Source of the DNA: Aldersonia sp. NBC_00410
GTDB lineage: Bacteria > Actinomycetota > Actinomycetes > Mycobacteriales > Mycobacteriaceae
NCBI RefSeq assembly: GCF_026342035.1
Contig: NZ_JAPENM010000001.1
Location: 186,001 to 250,000, forward strand
Direction: 5' to 3'
DNA: 64,000 nucleotides
Below the pieces are notes generated by a model. The model was not told the DNA's origin and did not search any database. It was given only the letters and a program-made list of their open reading frames with translations. This document shows, piece by piece, positions 8,946 to 20,047 of the stretch (positions within the stretch are counted from its first letter, which is position 1; each line of letters opens with the position of its first letter). The translations under genes were made by a program, and so were the position numbers.

Positions 8946-9839
8946 GTGACCTTCAACCCGACTCTCTGGCGCCCGGTTCCCGGCTTCGAGAACCTCACCG
9001 ACATCACCTACCACCGGCACGTCGAGGTCCCCGTCCTGCGGGTTGCCTTCGACCGGCCGGAGGTGCGCAACGCGTTCCGGCCGCACACCGTCGATGAGTT
9101 GTATCGCACCCTCGACGACGCACGGATGACCGCCGATGTGGGCGCGGTGCTGCTCACCGGCAACGGCCCGAGCCCGAAGGACGGCGGGTGGGCGTTCTGC
9201 TCCGGTGGCGATCAGCGGATCCGCGGTCGCTCGGGATACCAGTACGCCGCCGGCGAGACGGCCGACACGGTGGACAAGGCACGCGCCGGCCGGCTGCACA
9301 TTCTCGAGGTGCAGCGGCTGATCCGCACCATGCCCAAGGTCGTCATTGCTCTGGTGAACGGCTGGGCCGCGGGCGGCGGGCACAGCCTGCACGTGGTGTG
9401 CGACCTGACCCTCGCGAGCCGCGAACACGCCCGCTTCAAGCAGACCGATGCGGACGTGGGCAGTTTCGACGGTGGTTTCGGCAGCGCGTACCTCGCCAAG
9501 ATGGTCGGGCAAAAGTTCGCCCGCGAGATTTTCTTCCTCGGCGAGACCTACTCCGCCGAGGAGATGCACCGGATGGGCGCGGTGAACAAGGTGGTCGACC
9601 ACGACAAGTTGGAGAACGTCGCCATCGACTGGGCGGCCACGATCAACGGCAAGTCGCCGCAGGCGCAGCGGATGCTCAAGTACGCCTTCAACCTCACCGA
9701 CGACGGGCTTGTCGGCCAGCAATTGTTCGCCGGCGAGGCGACCCGGATGGCGTACATGACAGACGAGGCGGTCGAGGGTCGCGACTCGTTCCTGCAGAAG
9801 CGCGAGCCGGACTGGTCGTCCTACCCCTGGTACTTCTGA
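8946..9839 (+). CDS. menB: 1,4-Dihydroxy-2-naphthoyl-CoA synthase MenB
   Basis: This crotonase-fold enzyme closes the ring of o-succinylbenzoyl-CoA in menaquinone synthesis. The 297 residues include AFCSGGDQRIRGRSGYQYA, the substrate loop characteristic of MenB, the oxyanion-hole segment NGWAAGGGHSLHVVCD and the C-terminal QKREPDWSSYPWYF. The start is a GTG at 8946. A VOC protein gene follows 47 bp downstream, as in mycobacteria (Rv0548c/Rv0546c order). Confidence 0.95.
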   Translation: MTFNPTLWRPVPGFENLTDITYHRHVEVPVLRVAFDRPEVRNAFRPHTVDELYRTLDDARMTADVGAVLLTGNGPSPKDGGWAFCSGGDQRIRGRSGYQYAAGETADTVDKARAGRLHILEVQRLIRTMPKVVIALVNGWAAGGGHSLHVVCDLTLASREHARFKQTDADVGSFDGGFGSAYLAKMVGQKFAREIFFLGETYSAEEMHRMGAVNKVVDHDKLENVAIDWAATINGKSPQAQRMLKYAFNLTDDGLVGQQLFAGEATRMAYMTDEAVEGRDSFLQKREPDWSSYPWYF

Positions 9840-9886
9840 CGGCCAGGACACGGCAATGGACTGCGCACACCGGGTAAACATGAGCC

Positions 9887-10282
9887 GTGGACATCCTCAG
9901 CAGCCGCACCCTCCTGCGTCCCGCCGACTACGAGCGCACCCTGGCCTTCTATCGGGACGCGCTGGGCCTCGCGATCGCCCGCGAATACCCGGGCGGCACC
10001 GTGTTCTTCGCCGGGCAGAGCCTGATCGAGGTAGCCGCACACGGCGGCAGCACGGGACCGAACAACTTCCAGGGCGCGTTCTGGCTCCAGGTCCGCGACA
10101 TCGCGGCGGCACAATCCGAACTCGAACGCAACGGCGTCGAGATCGACCGTCCCGCCAAGCAAGAGCCCTGGGGGCTGCACGAGATGTGGATCACAGATCC
10201 GGACGGCGTCGCGATAGTCCTGGTCGAGGTGCCGACAGACCATCCCATCCGACGCGATAGTCGCCAGTCGGATTCGCGCTGA
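9887..10282 (+). CDS. VOC/glyoxalase superfamily protein
   Basis: The 131-residue protein has one vicinal-oxygen-chelate domain of paired beta-alpha-beta-beta-beta units: DYERTLAFYRDALGLAIAREY at the start and WITDPDGVAIVLVEVP at the end, with a possible metal-binding Glu. Substrate is unknown; relatives act in detoxification or antibiotic resistance. The start is a GTG at 9887. It corresponds in position to Rv0546c of M. tuberculosis, between menB and pitA. Confidence 0.85.
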   Translation: MDILSSRTLLRPADYERTLAFYRDALGLAIAREYPGGTVFFAGQSLIEVAAHGGSTGPNNFQGAFWLQVRDIAAAQSELERNGVEIDRPAKQEPWGLHEMWITDPDGVAIVLVEVPTDHPIRRDSRQSDSR

Positions 10283-10404
10283 ACGGACCTCGGCGGAGAG
10301 AATCGTCGAGGCGTGGTGCCTCCAACGCTTTTGATCGGCCATCAAACACACGCTGACAACGTCGCCGAACAGTTTGGTTTTAACCTGCCGAGTAGGCACA
10401 CTCC

Positions 10405-11628
10405 ATGAGTGTGAGCGCAGAGTTCCTCGTTCTAGCCATCGTTGTCGTAACGGCCCTGGCGTTCGACTTCACCAACGGCTTCCACGACACCGCCAACGCG
10501 ATGGCAACTTCCATAGCAACGGGGGCTCTTCGACCGCGAGTCGCGGTCGCCCTGTCGGCCGCATTGAATCTGCTCGGCGCATTCCTCTCCGTCGCAGTCG
10601 CTGCGACCGTCGCCAAGGGAATCGTCAACCTCGGTGACGCGAGCGGCGAGGAACTGCTCGTCATCGTGTTCGCCGGCCTGGTCGGCGGCATCCTGTGGAA
10701 CCTGCTCACCTGGCTGTTCGGATTGCCGTCGAGTTCCTCGCACGCCCTGTTCGGCGGGTTGATCGGCGCCACGATCGCCTCGCTCGGCGCCAGCGGCGTC
10801 GACTGGTCCGGCGTCGTCAGCAAGATCGTGATCCCCGCCGTGCTGGCACCGCCGGTCGCGGCCATGATCGCCGCCCTCGGCACCTGGGGCGTCTACCGGA
10901 TCACGCGCGGCATCCGTGACGACGATCGGGTCCGCGGATTCCGCTTCGGCCAGATCGGCACCGCGTCGATGATCTCGCTGGCGCACGGCACCAACGATGC
11001 GCAAAAGACGATGGGCATCATCTTCCTCGCGCTGGTGGCCTACGGCACCGTCGATCCCAATGAGGGCATGCCGTTTTGGGTGAAGGTGGTGTGCGCGCTC
11101 GCCATCGCACTCGGCACCTACCTGGGCGGCTGGCGAATCATCCGCACCCTCGGCAAGGGGCTGGTGGAGATCGTTTCGCCGCAGGGCTTCTCCGCCGACT
11201 CGAGTTCGGCGGCCATCATCCTCACCTCGAGCCACTTCGGGCTTCCACTGTCGACAACACAGACCGCCACCGGTTCGATCCTCGGCAGCGGGCTCGGCAA
11301 GCCCGGCGGCGAGGTGCGCTGGAAGGTACTCGGCCGAATGGCCGTCGCCTGGCTGCTGACCCTGCCCGCGGCCGGCATCGTCGGTGCCATCTGTTGGGTC
11401 ATCGCGAACGCCATCGGCGGGCTGCCGGGCGTCATCGTGGTATTCGCGTTGCTGATTGCCAGTGCCTCAGCGATGTGGGTGCGCTCGCGCCGCAATCCGG
11501 TCGACACCACCAACGTCACCGCGGACTGGGACGAGGACACCCCGTCACCCGTTGCGAACCCTGCCGTTGCGAAACCGGCCGTCCGGAAACCGCCTGCAGG
11601 GTCGGTATCGGACGCCGGGAAGGTCTGA
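10405..11628 (+). CDS. pitA: PitA-type inorganic phosphate transporter
   Basis: The 407-residue membrane protein of the PiT family has its two duplicated signatures, DFTNGFHDTANAMATS near residue 22 and SLAHGTNDAQKTMGI near residue 192. About ten hydrophobic segments follow the family pattern, and the tail is Pro/Ala-rich and probably cytoplasmic. It should carry metal-phosphate with protons at low affinity. A small membrane protein gene starts 12 bp downstream and two DUF3349 genes follow, the same run as Rv0545c-Rv0543c. Confidence 0.94.
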   Translation: MSVSAEFLVLAIVVVTALAFDFTNGFHDTANAMATSIATGALRPRVAVALSAALNLLGAFLSVAVAATVAKGIVNLGDASGEELLVIVFAGLVGGILWNLLTWLFGLPSSSSHALFGGLIGATIASLGASGVDWSGVVSKIVIPAVLAPPVAAMIAALGTWGVYRITRGIRDDDRVRGFRFGQIGTASMISLAHGTNDAQKTMGIIFLALVAYGTVDPNEGMPFWVKVVCALAIALGTYLGGWRIIRTLGKGLVEIVSPQGFSADSSSAAIILTSSHFGLPLSTTQTATGSILGSGLGKPGGEVRWKVLGRMAVAWLLTLPAAGIVGAICWVIANAIGGLPGVIVVFALLIASASAMWVRSRRNPVDTTNVTADWDEDTPSPVANPAVAKPAVRKPPAGSVSDAGKV

Positions 11629-11640
11629 GAGGTATTCCGC

Positions 11641-11916
11641 ATGCAGACCATTTCCAACACCCTCGACTCGCTCTGGCAGGTGCTGGCCGTCGGCGTCGCG
11701 TTCGGCGCCGGCGTCCCGTTGATGTTCGCCTGCGGACTGCGGTTCCTGAGCGCGCACGGCGATGACGTCGACGCCGACGGAACCGCGAAACGCAACGTGC
11801 GCACAACGATCGCCGCCGGCGCGTGCTTCGCCGTCGTGCTGATCACCGTGATCACGGGAATACTGTTCATCATGAAGGACTTCTTGGCCAATGACCTGGG
11901 GATTCATATCTTCTGA
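11641..11916 (+). CDS. Small membrane protein linked to PitA (Rv0544c-like)
   Basis: The 91-residue product has two membrane helices, around residues 13-35 and 56-78, joined by a charged loop. GAGAGG precedes the ATG. It always sits beside pitA in related genomes as far as I know, so a role in phosphate uptake or PitA assembly is a reasonable guess, but nothing in the sequence proves it. Confidence 0.85.
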   Translation: MQTISNTLDSLWQVLAVGVAFGAGVPLMFACGLRFLSAHGDDVDADGTAKRNVRTTIAAGACFAVVLITVITGILFIMKDFLANDLGIHIF

Positions 11917-11950
11917 CGAGCCATGGTCACTTGCCGAAAGGGGGATTTTC

Positions 11951-12256
11951 GTGGCGTTCAATCCGCTGAGTGCAGCACTCAACTGGCTGCGTGGCGGCTA
12001 TCCCGAGGGTGTGCCACGCGAAGATTACGTTGCGCTGCTCGCCGTGCTCCGGCACAAGTTGACCGATGTCGAGGTCCGCGAGGTCGCGGCGGCGCTCACC
12101 GCCGAACGAGAAAACGGCGAGCCGATCGATCCCGAGGAGATCGAGGCTACAATCGCCGAACTGTCGCTGCAGGAGCCGTGCGAGGAAGACGTCGCACGCG
12201 TCCAGGCGCGCCTCGCCGCCGGTGGGTGGGTTCTCGCCGAGGCCGTGAAGGAATAG
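11951..12256 (+). CDS. DUF3349 protein (first copy, Rv0543c-like)
   Basis: This 101-residue soluble helical protein begins at GTG 11951 after an AAAGGGGG ribosome binding site. The conserved WLRGGYPEGVPREDYVALL is followed by an acidic C-terminal half with EEDVARVQARLAAGGW. The M. tuberculosis homologue Rv0543c is a small all-helical protein of unknown function. It is a paralogue of the next gene. An in-frame ATG at 11891 would overlap the preceding gene and is less likely. Confidence 0.88.
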   Translation: MAFNPLSAALNWLRGGYPEGVPREDYVALLAVLRHKLTDVEVREVAAALTAERENGEPIDPEEIEATIAELSLQEPCEEDVARVQARLAAGGWVLAEAVKE

Positions 12257-12261
12257 CGGCC

Positions 12262-12573
12262 GTGGCTATCGATCTGCCTCCCATCCTGAGCAACATCGTC
12301 GGCTGGCTCCGGGCTGGATATCCGCAAGGGGTTCCCGAAGCCGACTACATTCCGTTGCTCGCGATACTCACTCGTCGGCTCTCCGACGACGAGGTGCAGC
12401 AGATCACCGACCAGCTTGTCGAGATCGGCGTGCTGCCCGTCGAAAAGACCGATATCGGCGTGATGATCACCCGAGTCACCGACGAGATGCCGCTCGAGAG
12501 CGATGTACAGCGCGTGCGCACCCATCTCGAATCCGGCGGCTGGCCGACCGCCGGCATCGACGAGGCCAGTTGA
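12262..12573 (+). CDS. DUF3349 protein (second copy)
   Basis: This is a second DUF3349 protein of 103 residues, starting at GTG 12262 only five bases after the previous stop. It shares WLRAGYPQGVPEADYIPLL and the C-terminal ESDVQRVRTHLESGGWP with its neighbour, so the pair arose by tandem duplication. Function is unknown. It is followed 13 bp later by menE and is probably co-transcribed from pitA or from menB. Confidence 0.85.
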   Translation: MAIDLPPILSNIVGWLRAGYPQGVPEADYIPLLAILTRRLSDDEVQQITDQLVEIGVLPVEKTDIGVMITRVTDEMPLESDVQRVRTHLESGGWPTAGIDEAS

Positions 12574-12586
12574 GCCGACGGCCCGC

Positions 12587-13747
12587 GTGACGCCTTCCCT
12601 GCGCACCCTGACGATTCCCGCCGGGCAGCGCGCCCTCGACGTGCTCCCCGCCCTGCGGGACATCCTGCACGGCGACGATCCCGCAGTCCTGCCCGTGCCC
12701 GCCGACGATCCGCGCGAGATCGATCGCCTGACTTCGGCTTTGCGGCCAGGCGAGCCAATCGAGGACGGGATCGCCTTGGTGGTGGCCACTTCCGGCACCA
12801 CCGGTGTGCCGAAGGGCGCGATGCTCTCGGCGGCAGCTTTGCGAGCCAGCGGCACCGCGACACAAACCTTCCTGGGCGGGCCGGGTGCCTGGCTGCTCGC
12901 CCTGCCGGCGCACCACATAGCCGGGTTGCAAGTGCTGCTGCGCTCGCTGCTCGCCGGCACCGAACCCGTCGTGCTGGATGTCTCGTCCGGCTTCGACCCC
13001 GCCGATCTGGTGCGCGGTATCGAGGCCATGTCCGGGTCGCGGCGCTACACCTCCCTTGTGCCCACCCAGCTGGTGAAGGCGCTCGACGACCCCGCCGCGA
13101 CCGCGGCGCTCGCCGATCTCGACGCGGTACTGATCGGCGGCGCGGCGACCCCCGTCGTGCTGCGCGAGCGGGCCGAGGCGGCGGGCATCACGATCGTGCG
13201 GACCTACGGAATGAGCGAGACCTGCGGCGGCTGCGTGTACAACGGCGTCCCGCTGGACGGAGTGCAGGTACGGATCGCAGAGGGCGGTCGCGTGCTGCTC
13301 GGCGGCGACGTGCTCGCATCGGGGTATCGCGGACTGCCCGAGCACCCCGCGTTCGCGGAGCGGGGCTGGTTCCGCACCGACGATGCGGGCAGCGTGCGCG
13401 ACGGTGTGCTCACCATTTCCGGGCGCCTCGACGAGGCAATTTCGACCGGCGGCCTCACCGTGGTGCCTCAGGTGGTGGAGGCCGCGCTGAGTACGCATGC
13501 CGGCGTGCGCGAATGCGCGGTCGTCGGTCTCACCGATCCTCGCCTCGGTCAGCGGGTAGTGGCGGCGGTGGTCCCGTCCGCAACCCCGCCCACCCTCGAT
13601 GAGCTGCGCGAACATGTCATCGCGCGGCTCGACCCGACCGCGGCGCCGCGCGAGCTGTACCTGCTCGATGCGCTGCCGCTGCGCGGCCCGGGCAAGGTCG
13701 ATCGCGCCGCGCTGCGGGCCGCGCTTGCAGCCCGCTCGTCGAACTGA
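12587..13747 (+). CDS. menE: o-Succinylbenzoate-CoA ligase MenE
   Basis: This acyl-adenylating enzyme activates o-succinylbenzoate with ATP and CoA for MenB. The P-loop-like motif VVATSGTTGVPKGA lies near residue 63, GMSETCGGCVYNG follows, and GRLDEAISTGGLTVVP marks the hinge. At 386 residues it is short, as is usual for actinobacterial MenE. The GTG at 12587 (protein VTPSLRTLTIPAGQRA) is chosen because the upstream in-frame extension lies inside the DUF3349 gene. Confidence 0.92.
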   Translation: MTPSLRTLTIPAGQRALDVLPALRDILHGDDPAVLPVPADDPREIDRLTSALRPGEPIEDGIALVVATSGTTGVPKGAMLSAAALRASGTATQTFLGGPGAWLLALPAHHIAGLQVLLRSLLAGTEPVVLDVSSGFDPADLVRGIEAMSGSRRYTSLVPTQLVKALDDPAATAALADLDAVLIGGAATPVVLRERAEAAGITIVRTYGMSETCGGCVYNGVPLDGVQVRIAEGGRVLLGGDVLASGYRGLPEHPAFAERGWFRTDDAGSVRDGVLTISGRLDEAISTGGLTVVPQVVEAALSTHAGVRECAVVGLTDPRLGQRVVAAVVPSATPPTLDELREHVIARLDPTAAPRELYLLDALPLRGPGKVDRAALRAALAARSSN

Positions 13748-13804
13748 AAGCGGGCGCAAGTATCACGCAAGGGCGGTGCAAGCCGGGCCCGGCAATCTGA
13801 TGCC

Positions 13805-14790
<986 letters not shown>

Positions 14791-14794
<4 letters not shown>

Positions 14795-15618
14795 CAACCA
14801 CACTGACCGCGCCGAGCGAAAGCACGGTCACGCGGCCGGCGGCGCGGCACCGGATCAGCCTGCGGCAGACCGTCGAGAACACCCTCACGATGGCCTACCG
14901 CGGCATCATCAAGATCAAGCACAACCCCGAGCAGCTGTTCGACGTGACGCTGCAGCCGATCCTGTTCACCCTGATGTTCACCTACATCTTCGGCGGCGCG
15001 ATCTCCGGTGATGTGCACAGCTACCTGCCGGTCATCATCCCCGGCATCCTCGTGCAGACCGTGATCATCACCTCGGTGGTCACCGGCACACAGCTGCGCG
15101 AAGACATGGACAAGGGCGTGTTCGACCGGTTCAAATCGCTACCGATAGCCCGGATCGCCCCGCTCGCCGGCGCACTCACCGCCGACATGGTGCGTTACGG
15201 CATCGCCACCGTGCTGACCTTCGTGATGGGCTACATCATGGGCTACCGGCCCGGTGGCGGGATCCTCGGCGTCGTCGCCGCCGGCCTGCTGGTGATCGGC
15301 TGCTCGTTCGCCGTCAGTTGGATCTTCGCCCTCATGGGTGTGCTGATGAGCAAGGCCTCTGCGGTGCAGGGTATCTCGATGCTGATCCTGTTCCCGCTGA
15401 CCTTCATGTCGAGCGCGTTCGTGCCGGTCGAGACCATGCCCGGCTGGATGCAGGCCTTTGTCAACGTGAACCCGATCAGCCACCTCGTGTACGCGGTGCG
15501 CGATCTCGCCAACAACGGCCACATCGGCTCGCACTTCGGCTGGTCGGTCCTCGGTGCCGCGATTATCGTCGCGATCTTCGCACCGCTGACCGTGAAGATG
15601 TACATGCGCAAGGCCTGA
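14791..15618 (+). CDS. ABC-2 type permease, DrrB-like
   Basis: The 275-residue permease has six predicted membrane helices and the ABC-2 signature region DMDKGVFDRFKSLPIARIAP, the loop that contacts the ATPase. The conserved FMSSAFVPVETMP precedes the last helices. It forms the export channel with the preceding ATPase gene, overlapping it by 4 bp. A strong hairpin follows 14 bp after the stop. Confidence 0.92.
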
Positions 15619-15632
15619 GCACGCACCCACTG

Positions 15633-15671
15633 CGGACCCCCGGCGAGTATGCGGTACTCACCGGGGGTCCG
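15633..15671. terminator. Strong hairpin terminator after the ABC operon
   Basis: Arms 15633-15649 and 15655-15671 pair at 16 of 17 positions around a 5-base loop, directly downstream of the ABC permease gene. It is GC-rich with only a weak T run after it, an actinobacterial-style terminator. Confidence 0.8.
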
Positions 15672-15782
15672 CCGTGTTTCCCGCAGCGCACCCTGCAACT
15701 GGTGTTGAATGCACTCGACCCGGCCACCGCCCGTGCACCGCAGCGCCATCCAGTGGCCCTGCTGACGCTGAACCGAGGAACG

Positions 15783-16694
15783 ATGACGTCTTCGTATCGC
15801 ACGGCAGTCGCCGCTGCGCTGCTGATCGGCACGTCCGTGATCGGCGGTGGCGTCGGGCAGGCCGAGCCGGCGCCCGATACCTGCCGGCCGTGGACTGCCA
15901 CCACCATCAGCAGCGGCCACGGCATGCTGGAGAACCTCGCCTTCGATGGACGCGGCGCGATGCTGCTGTCCCGATTGGCATTCGGCTCGCCCGGTTCGAT
16001 CGACCGGCTCGATCCGGCAGGCAACTACGCCACCGTGGTGGCTTCGGTCGAGTCGCCGGGCGGGATCACAGTGGCGGGCAACACCGTCTACTTCGCCACC
16101 GGAAACTCGCCGGTGTCCCTGCTGACCGGCGCGAAGGACGGCACCGTCGACACCTACGACCTCGACTCCGGGATGCGACAGACCTACGCTCGCGGTCTCA
16201 CCATGCCGAACGGCCTCACCACGCTGCCCGACGGCGACCTCGTGGTCAGCGGCAACCAGCGGCTCACCGTGGTGCACCGCAGCGATCCCGCCCGGCCCGA
16301 GCCGTACGCCCTGGCCGGGGTCAGCACGAACGGGCTCGCGGTCGATCCCACCGGGCGGTGGCTCTACACCGACAGCACCTTCGATCCCACCACGAAGGTG
16401 TTCGGTGTGGACATCGCCGCTCCGGGTGCGCCCGCGCGCGAGTGGCCGGTCCCCGGGTTCGGTCTGCTGAACATCGGCGACGATCTGACGACGGACGCGG
16501 CAGGCAATGTCTACATCGCACTCAACCTGGCGGGCAAGGTGATTCGCCTGAACCCCGCGACCGGTGCGCAGTGCACGATCGCACAGGGTCTCACCCTCAC
16601 CTCGTCGGTGCGCCTCGGCGCGGGGCCCGGCTGGGATCCGAATTCGCTGTACGCCACGGGCTGGGACGGCAGCGTCCGCAAGCTGACGCCCTAG
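15783..16694 (+). CDS. Secreted SMP-30/NHL-like beta-propeller protein
   Basis: The 303-residue protein starts with a signal peptide (MTSSYRTAVAAALLIGTSV, cleavage near GQAEP). The rest shows repeated propeller blades such as GMLENLAFDGRGAMLLS, TTLPDGDLVVSG and GLAVDPTGRWLYTDS, as in SMP-30/gluconolactonase-like and NHL proteins. It could be a lactonase or a binding propeller; no clear metal-ligand set was confirmed. GAGGAA precedes the ATG. It is convergent with the large regulator gene. Confidence 0.85.
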   Translation: MTSSYRTAVAAALLIGTSVIGGGVGQAEPAPDTCRPWTATTISSGHGMLENLAFDGRGAMLLSRLAFGSPGSIDRLDPAGNYATVVASVESPGGITVAGNTVYFATGNSPVSLLTGAKDGTVDTYDLDSGMRQTYARGLTMPNGLTTLPDGDLVVSGNQRLTVVHRSDPARPEPYALAGVSTNGLAVDPTGRWLYTDSTFDPTTKVFGVDIAAPGAPAREWPVPGFGLLNIGDDLTTDAAGNVYIALNLAGKVIRLNPATGAQCTIAQGLTLTSSVRLGAGPGWDPNSLYATGWDGSVRKLTP

Positions 16695-16707
16695 CGAATT
16701 CGTGCGC

Positions 16708-19700
16708 TCAGCGCCCCAGCAGATCGAGAATTTCGTCGGCCGCCCGTTGCCGAGGTATCCCGACGGCCGCGGCCAGCTTTTCTTCGACCCGCGCGTCGCC
16801 CAGAACTTCCCGCGCGCGGGCGAGATGATTGACGATCGCCATCGACGGAAGATCCTGTCGGGCATGGGTATTCATCGCCAACGTGAGCATTCGCAGACCC
16901 ACTTCCTGGTCCGTGCCCGTGGCGATCCGGTAGCTGCCGATCGCCGCACCGAGCGCGCCGATCTGCGGCAGGTCGGGATAGATGGCCATCCACTGCAATG
17001 CACTCGCGGTGAGATCGGCTGCGATTGTGGTGATCTCGGCTGCCCGACCGTGTTGCACATGGGCGCCGATCACTCCGCTGGCGATCATCGTCTCGGACGG
17101 TCCGGGGTTGGGCTGCACCGTGTGCGGCCAGCCAACGATGGTGAGGGCGTTGCGATATGCGGCGAGTCCACGGTCGATCCGGCCTTCGGCCAGATCGGCT
17201 TCGGCGAGGGCCGCCTGCACGCTCGCCAGGCGCTGACTCGCCTCCGTGCCCGCCCCGACCTCGGATCCGATCAGGCTATCCGTCGTACCGACCAGATCGG
17301 CGAGGTCGCGGCGCGCCTCCGCGACCCGGCCGGCACCGATCAACGAGGCATCCAGGTATGCGCGGATCGAAATGGTTTCCTCGTGCGCATGCAAAGTCGT
17401 GGTCGCATCCAGGGCGCGCCGGTAATACTCGACGGACTCCGCATACTGCGCGGACTGCCCGTACAGGCTGCCGAGATGCTGGCTTGCCATCGCGGTGGTC
17501 CATACGTCGTTGCCCTGTTCGGCAAGGACCAACGCGGCCAATGCGTCTCGCCGGGAAAAGTATGCGCGACCGAAGTTCTCGCTGAAATTCGCGCGGGCGA
17601 TCAACGCCGCGACTCGAGTTGTACGGTCGGACGACCGCACCCCGACGGCGAGTAGGCGCGACAGTCCGCGCCCCTCCCGACCGATAAGCATCAGCCGGGA
17701 AACGAAACGCGCCGCCTCGGACAGCTCGGTGCGTTGCAGCGCGCGAACCTTGCTCCGGGCGCGGGCGAATGCCCGGAAGTTGGCACCGATCGCCATGTGC
17801 ATGCCCGCCATCATGTAGCTCAGGGCAAGCAGATCCACGGGAATGTCGTCGGGCGCATCGGATGCCGGACCGAGAGCGAGTACGCGTGGCGCCCAGTTGA
17901 ACACCTCCGAGTGGGCGCCGCGCATCGCCCACAATGTCGCGAGCACCGCGAACACGTGATGCGTGGTCCGGACGTCGTCCCGGGCGACGGCCGCACGCAG
18001 CACCGCGACCAGATTGTCATGGTCGGCTTCGATCCGCTGCACGGTGCGCACCTGCTCGTCGACCGCGGATTCGGCGACCCGCACTGCGAATTCGCACGCC
18101 CACTGCGCCGTTCGCCGCGCCACCTCGTCGGCCTCGTTCGGCTCCTGCTCGAGCAGTTCCTCGCCGAATTCGCGGACGGTTTCGAGCATGTGGTAGCGCA
18201 GACCCGTGTTCGCGGTCTCCTGAATGTCGAGCAGCGACTGGTTCACCAAACCGTCGAGCGCCAACGCCATATCGTCGACAACGCCCCATTCGGCCACTGC
18301 AGCAGCAGATTCCAGCGTGAACCCGGCAGGAAAGCGACACAGCCGGCGCAACGCCGCCTGCTGCTGCGGATCGAGCAGTTGCCAGCTCCAGTCGATCACG
18401 GCGCGCAGCGTGCGGTGCCGATCCGGCGAGGTGCGATCGGCGCTGCGCAGCAACGCGAAGCGGTCCGCGAGCCGGTTATTGATCTCTTCCACCGACATCG
18501 TCCGCACCCGGGCCGCAGCGAGTTCGATGGCCAGCGGCAGCCCGTCCAGGGTGCGGCACAGCCGGGCCACCTCGGCGGGGTCGAGCCGGGCCGAGGGCCG
18601 CACCGCCCGCGCCCGCACGTGGAACAGGTCGGTGGCGGGCGAACCCGCCTCGTCGATCTCCAGCGGCGGCAGCGGGTAGACCGTCTCGGCCGAAATCATC
18701 AGTGGTGCACGGCTTGTGGTGACCACCGAGAGCGTGTCGCCGGCGGCGACGAGGTCCGCGACGACGTCGGCGACCGCGTCGACGAGGTGCTCGCAATTGT
18801 CCAGGATCAGCAACATCGGCCGCAGCGACAGCGCGACCTTGAGTCGCTCGTAGGCGGTGTGCAACTGCGCGCGAACCCGGATGCCCGGCTGCAGGTCGGT
18901 CTCGCTGAGTCCGAGCACCGCGCAGATCGAGGCGACCACGTCGTCCCCGCTGCGCAGCGAGGCCAGCTCGACCAGCACCACCGGGCGGTGCTGCGCGATC
19001 CGCTGACCGATCTCGTTTGCCACCCTGGTCTTGCCCGCTCCGCCCGGGCCGAGGATGGTGGTGACCCGCGCCTGCTGCACCGACCGTTCGATGGCCGCCA
19101 GGTCGTCCTCCCGGCCGAGCAGCGCATTCGGGGCCGCGCGCAGCCCGATCGAGGCGGGCAGCCGATCGACGGTGCGGGTCTCGGTTTCGCCGCGCAGGAT
19201 CCGGGTGTTGAGCTGCACCAGCTCGGCCCCGGGATCGGCCCCGAACTGGTCGGCGAGACGCTCGCGCAATGCCGCGAAGACATCGAGCGCTTCGTTGCCG
19301 CGGTTCAACTCGGCCAGCACGTGCATCAGCTCGAGATGCGCGGGCTCGTCGAGCGGGTTGCGGTCGGCCCGCGCCCGCACCAGCGGTAGTGCGGTCTCGA
19401 GATCGCCGAGCGTGCGGCGCGCCGCGATCTCCAGGTCACCGAGCGCGTCCAGGCACGCCTGCGCCTCCTGATGGACCGCGCGGGCGGGCTCGCCGTCGGG
19501 CAGATCCGCCCCCGGCTCGCCGCGCCACAGCTCGCGCGCCCGCGCCACGGCGTCGAGACAGCCCCGCGCGTCGCCCAGCTCGGCGGCGGTGCGGGCTTTG
19601 CGCGCCAGCACACGGGCGAGCGTCAGATCGACCTCCCGATCGTCGAGGGTGAGGCGGTAGCCCGCCGGCCCGATCTCCAGCGCGCCCTCGGGCAGCGCCG

Positions 19701-19947
19701 CACGAAGCCGCGACACCTGGGTGTGCAGGGCGTTCATCGGCGACCGCGGCGGCGCGTCACCCCACACATCGTCGATGAGACCTTGCGCGCTGCGACTGTG
19801 TCCGGGGCGCCGCGCCAGCGCCGCCACCAAGCTGCGGGCCCGCGCGCCGGGCAGCGGCACCAGGTCGCCGTTGCGACGGGTGCACACCTCACCCAGCAGA
19901 GCCACAACGACCGATGCGTTGTCGAGCTCCGCCGGGTCGCTCCCCAT
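16708..19947 (-). CDS. AfsR/SARP-like transcriptional regulator with AAA ATPase and TPR-like domains
   Basis: This 1079-residue regulator has an N-terminal winged-helix domain ([20 protein letters not shown]), a BTAD domain to about residue 250, an NTPase with Walker [16 protein letters not shown] and Walker [13 protein letters not shown], and a helical C-terminal half with TPR-like repeats. Such regulators activate secondary metabolism or stress genes when ATP-bound. No biosynthetic cluster lies beside it. The start ATG 19947 ([15 protein letters not shown]) is tentative because no ribosome binding site is obvious. It is divergent from menA, 100 bp away. Confidence 0.85.
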   Translation of the reverse strand: MGSDPAELDNASVVVALLGEVCTRRNGDLVPLPGARARSLVAALARRPGHSRSAQGLIDDVWGDAPPRSPMNALHTQVSRLRAALPEGALEIGPAGYRLTLDDREVDLTLARVLARKARTAAELGDARGCLDAVARARELWRGEPGADLPDGEPARAVHQEAQACLDALGDLEIAARRTLGDLETALPLVRARADRNPLDEPAHLELMHVLAELNRGNEALDVFAALRERLADQFGADPGAELVQLNTRILRGETETRTVDRLPASIGLRAAPNALLGREDDLAAIERSVQQARVTTILGPGGAGKTRVANEIGQRIAQHRPVVLVELASLRSGDDVVASICAVLGLSETDLQPGIRVRAQLHTAYERLKVALSLRPMLLILDNCEHLVDAVADVVADLVAAGDTLSVVTTSRAPLMISAETVYPLPPLEIDEAGSPATDLFHVRARAVRPSARLDPAEVARLCRTLDGLPLAIELAAARVRTMSVEEINNRLADRFALLRSADRTSPDRHRTLRAVIDWSWQLLDPQQQAALRRLCRFPAGFTLESAAAVAEWGVVDDMALALDGLVNQSLLDIQETANTGLRYHMLETVREFGEELLEQEPNEADEVARRTAQWACEFAVRVAESAVDEQVRTVQRIEADHDNLVAVLRAAVARDDVRTTHHVFAVLATLWAMRGAHSEVFNWAPRVLALGPASDAPDDIPVDLLALSYMMAGMHMAIGANFRAFARARSKVRALQRTELSEAARFVSRLMLIGREGRGLSRLLAVGVRSSDRTTRVAALIARANFSENFGRAYFSRRDALAALVLAEQGNDVWTTAMASQHLGSLYGQSAQYAESVEYYRRALDATTTLHAHEETISIRAYLDASLIGAGRVAEARRDLADLVGTTDSLIGSEVGAGTEASQRLASVQAALAEADLAEGRIDRGLAAYRNALTIVGWPHTVQPNPGPSETMIASGVIGAHVQHGRAAEITTIAADLTASALQWMAIYPDLPQIGALGAAIGSYRIATGTDQEVGLRMLTLAMNTHARQDLPSMAIVNHLARAREVLGDARVEEKLAAAVGIPRQRAADEILDLLGR

Positions 19948-20047
19948 CGCGGCTGACTGTATTGACACGGTGCTCCGAATCGTATTCGTGCGAAGGGGTG
20001 TGCGGCCACCAGGCGGGGTCGCCGGCCGGCCGTGCAAGGATCTGGTC

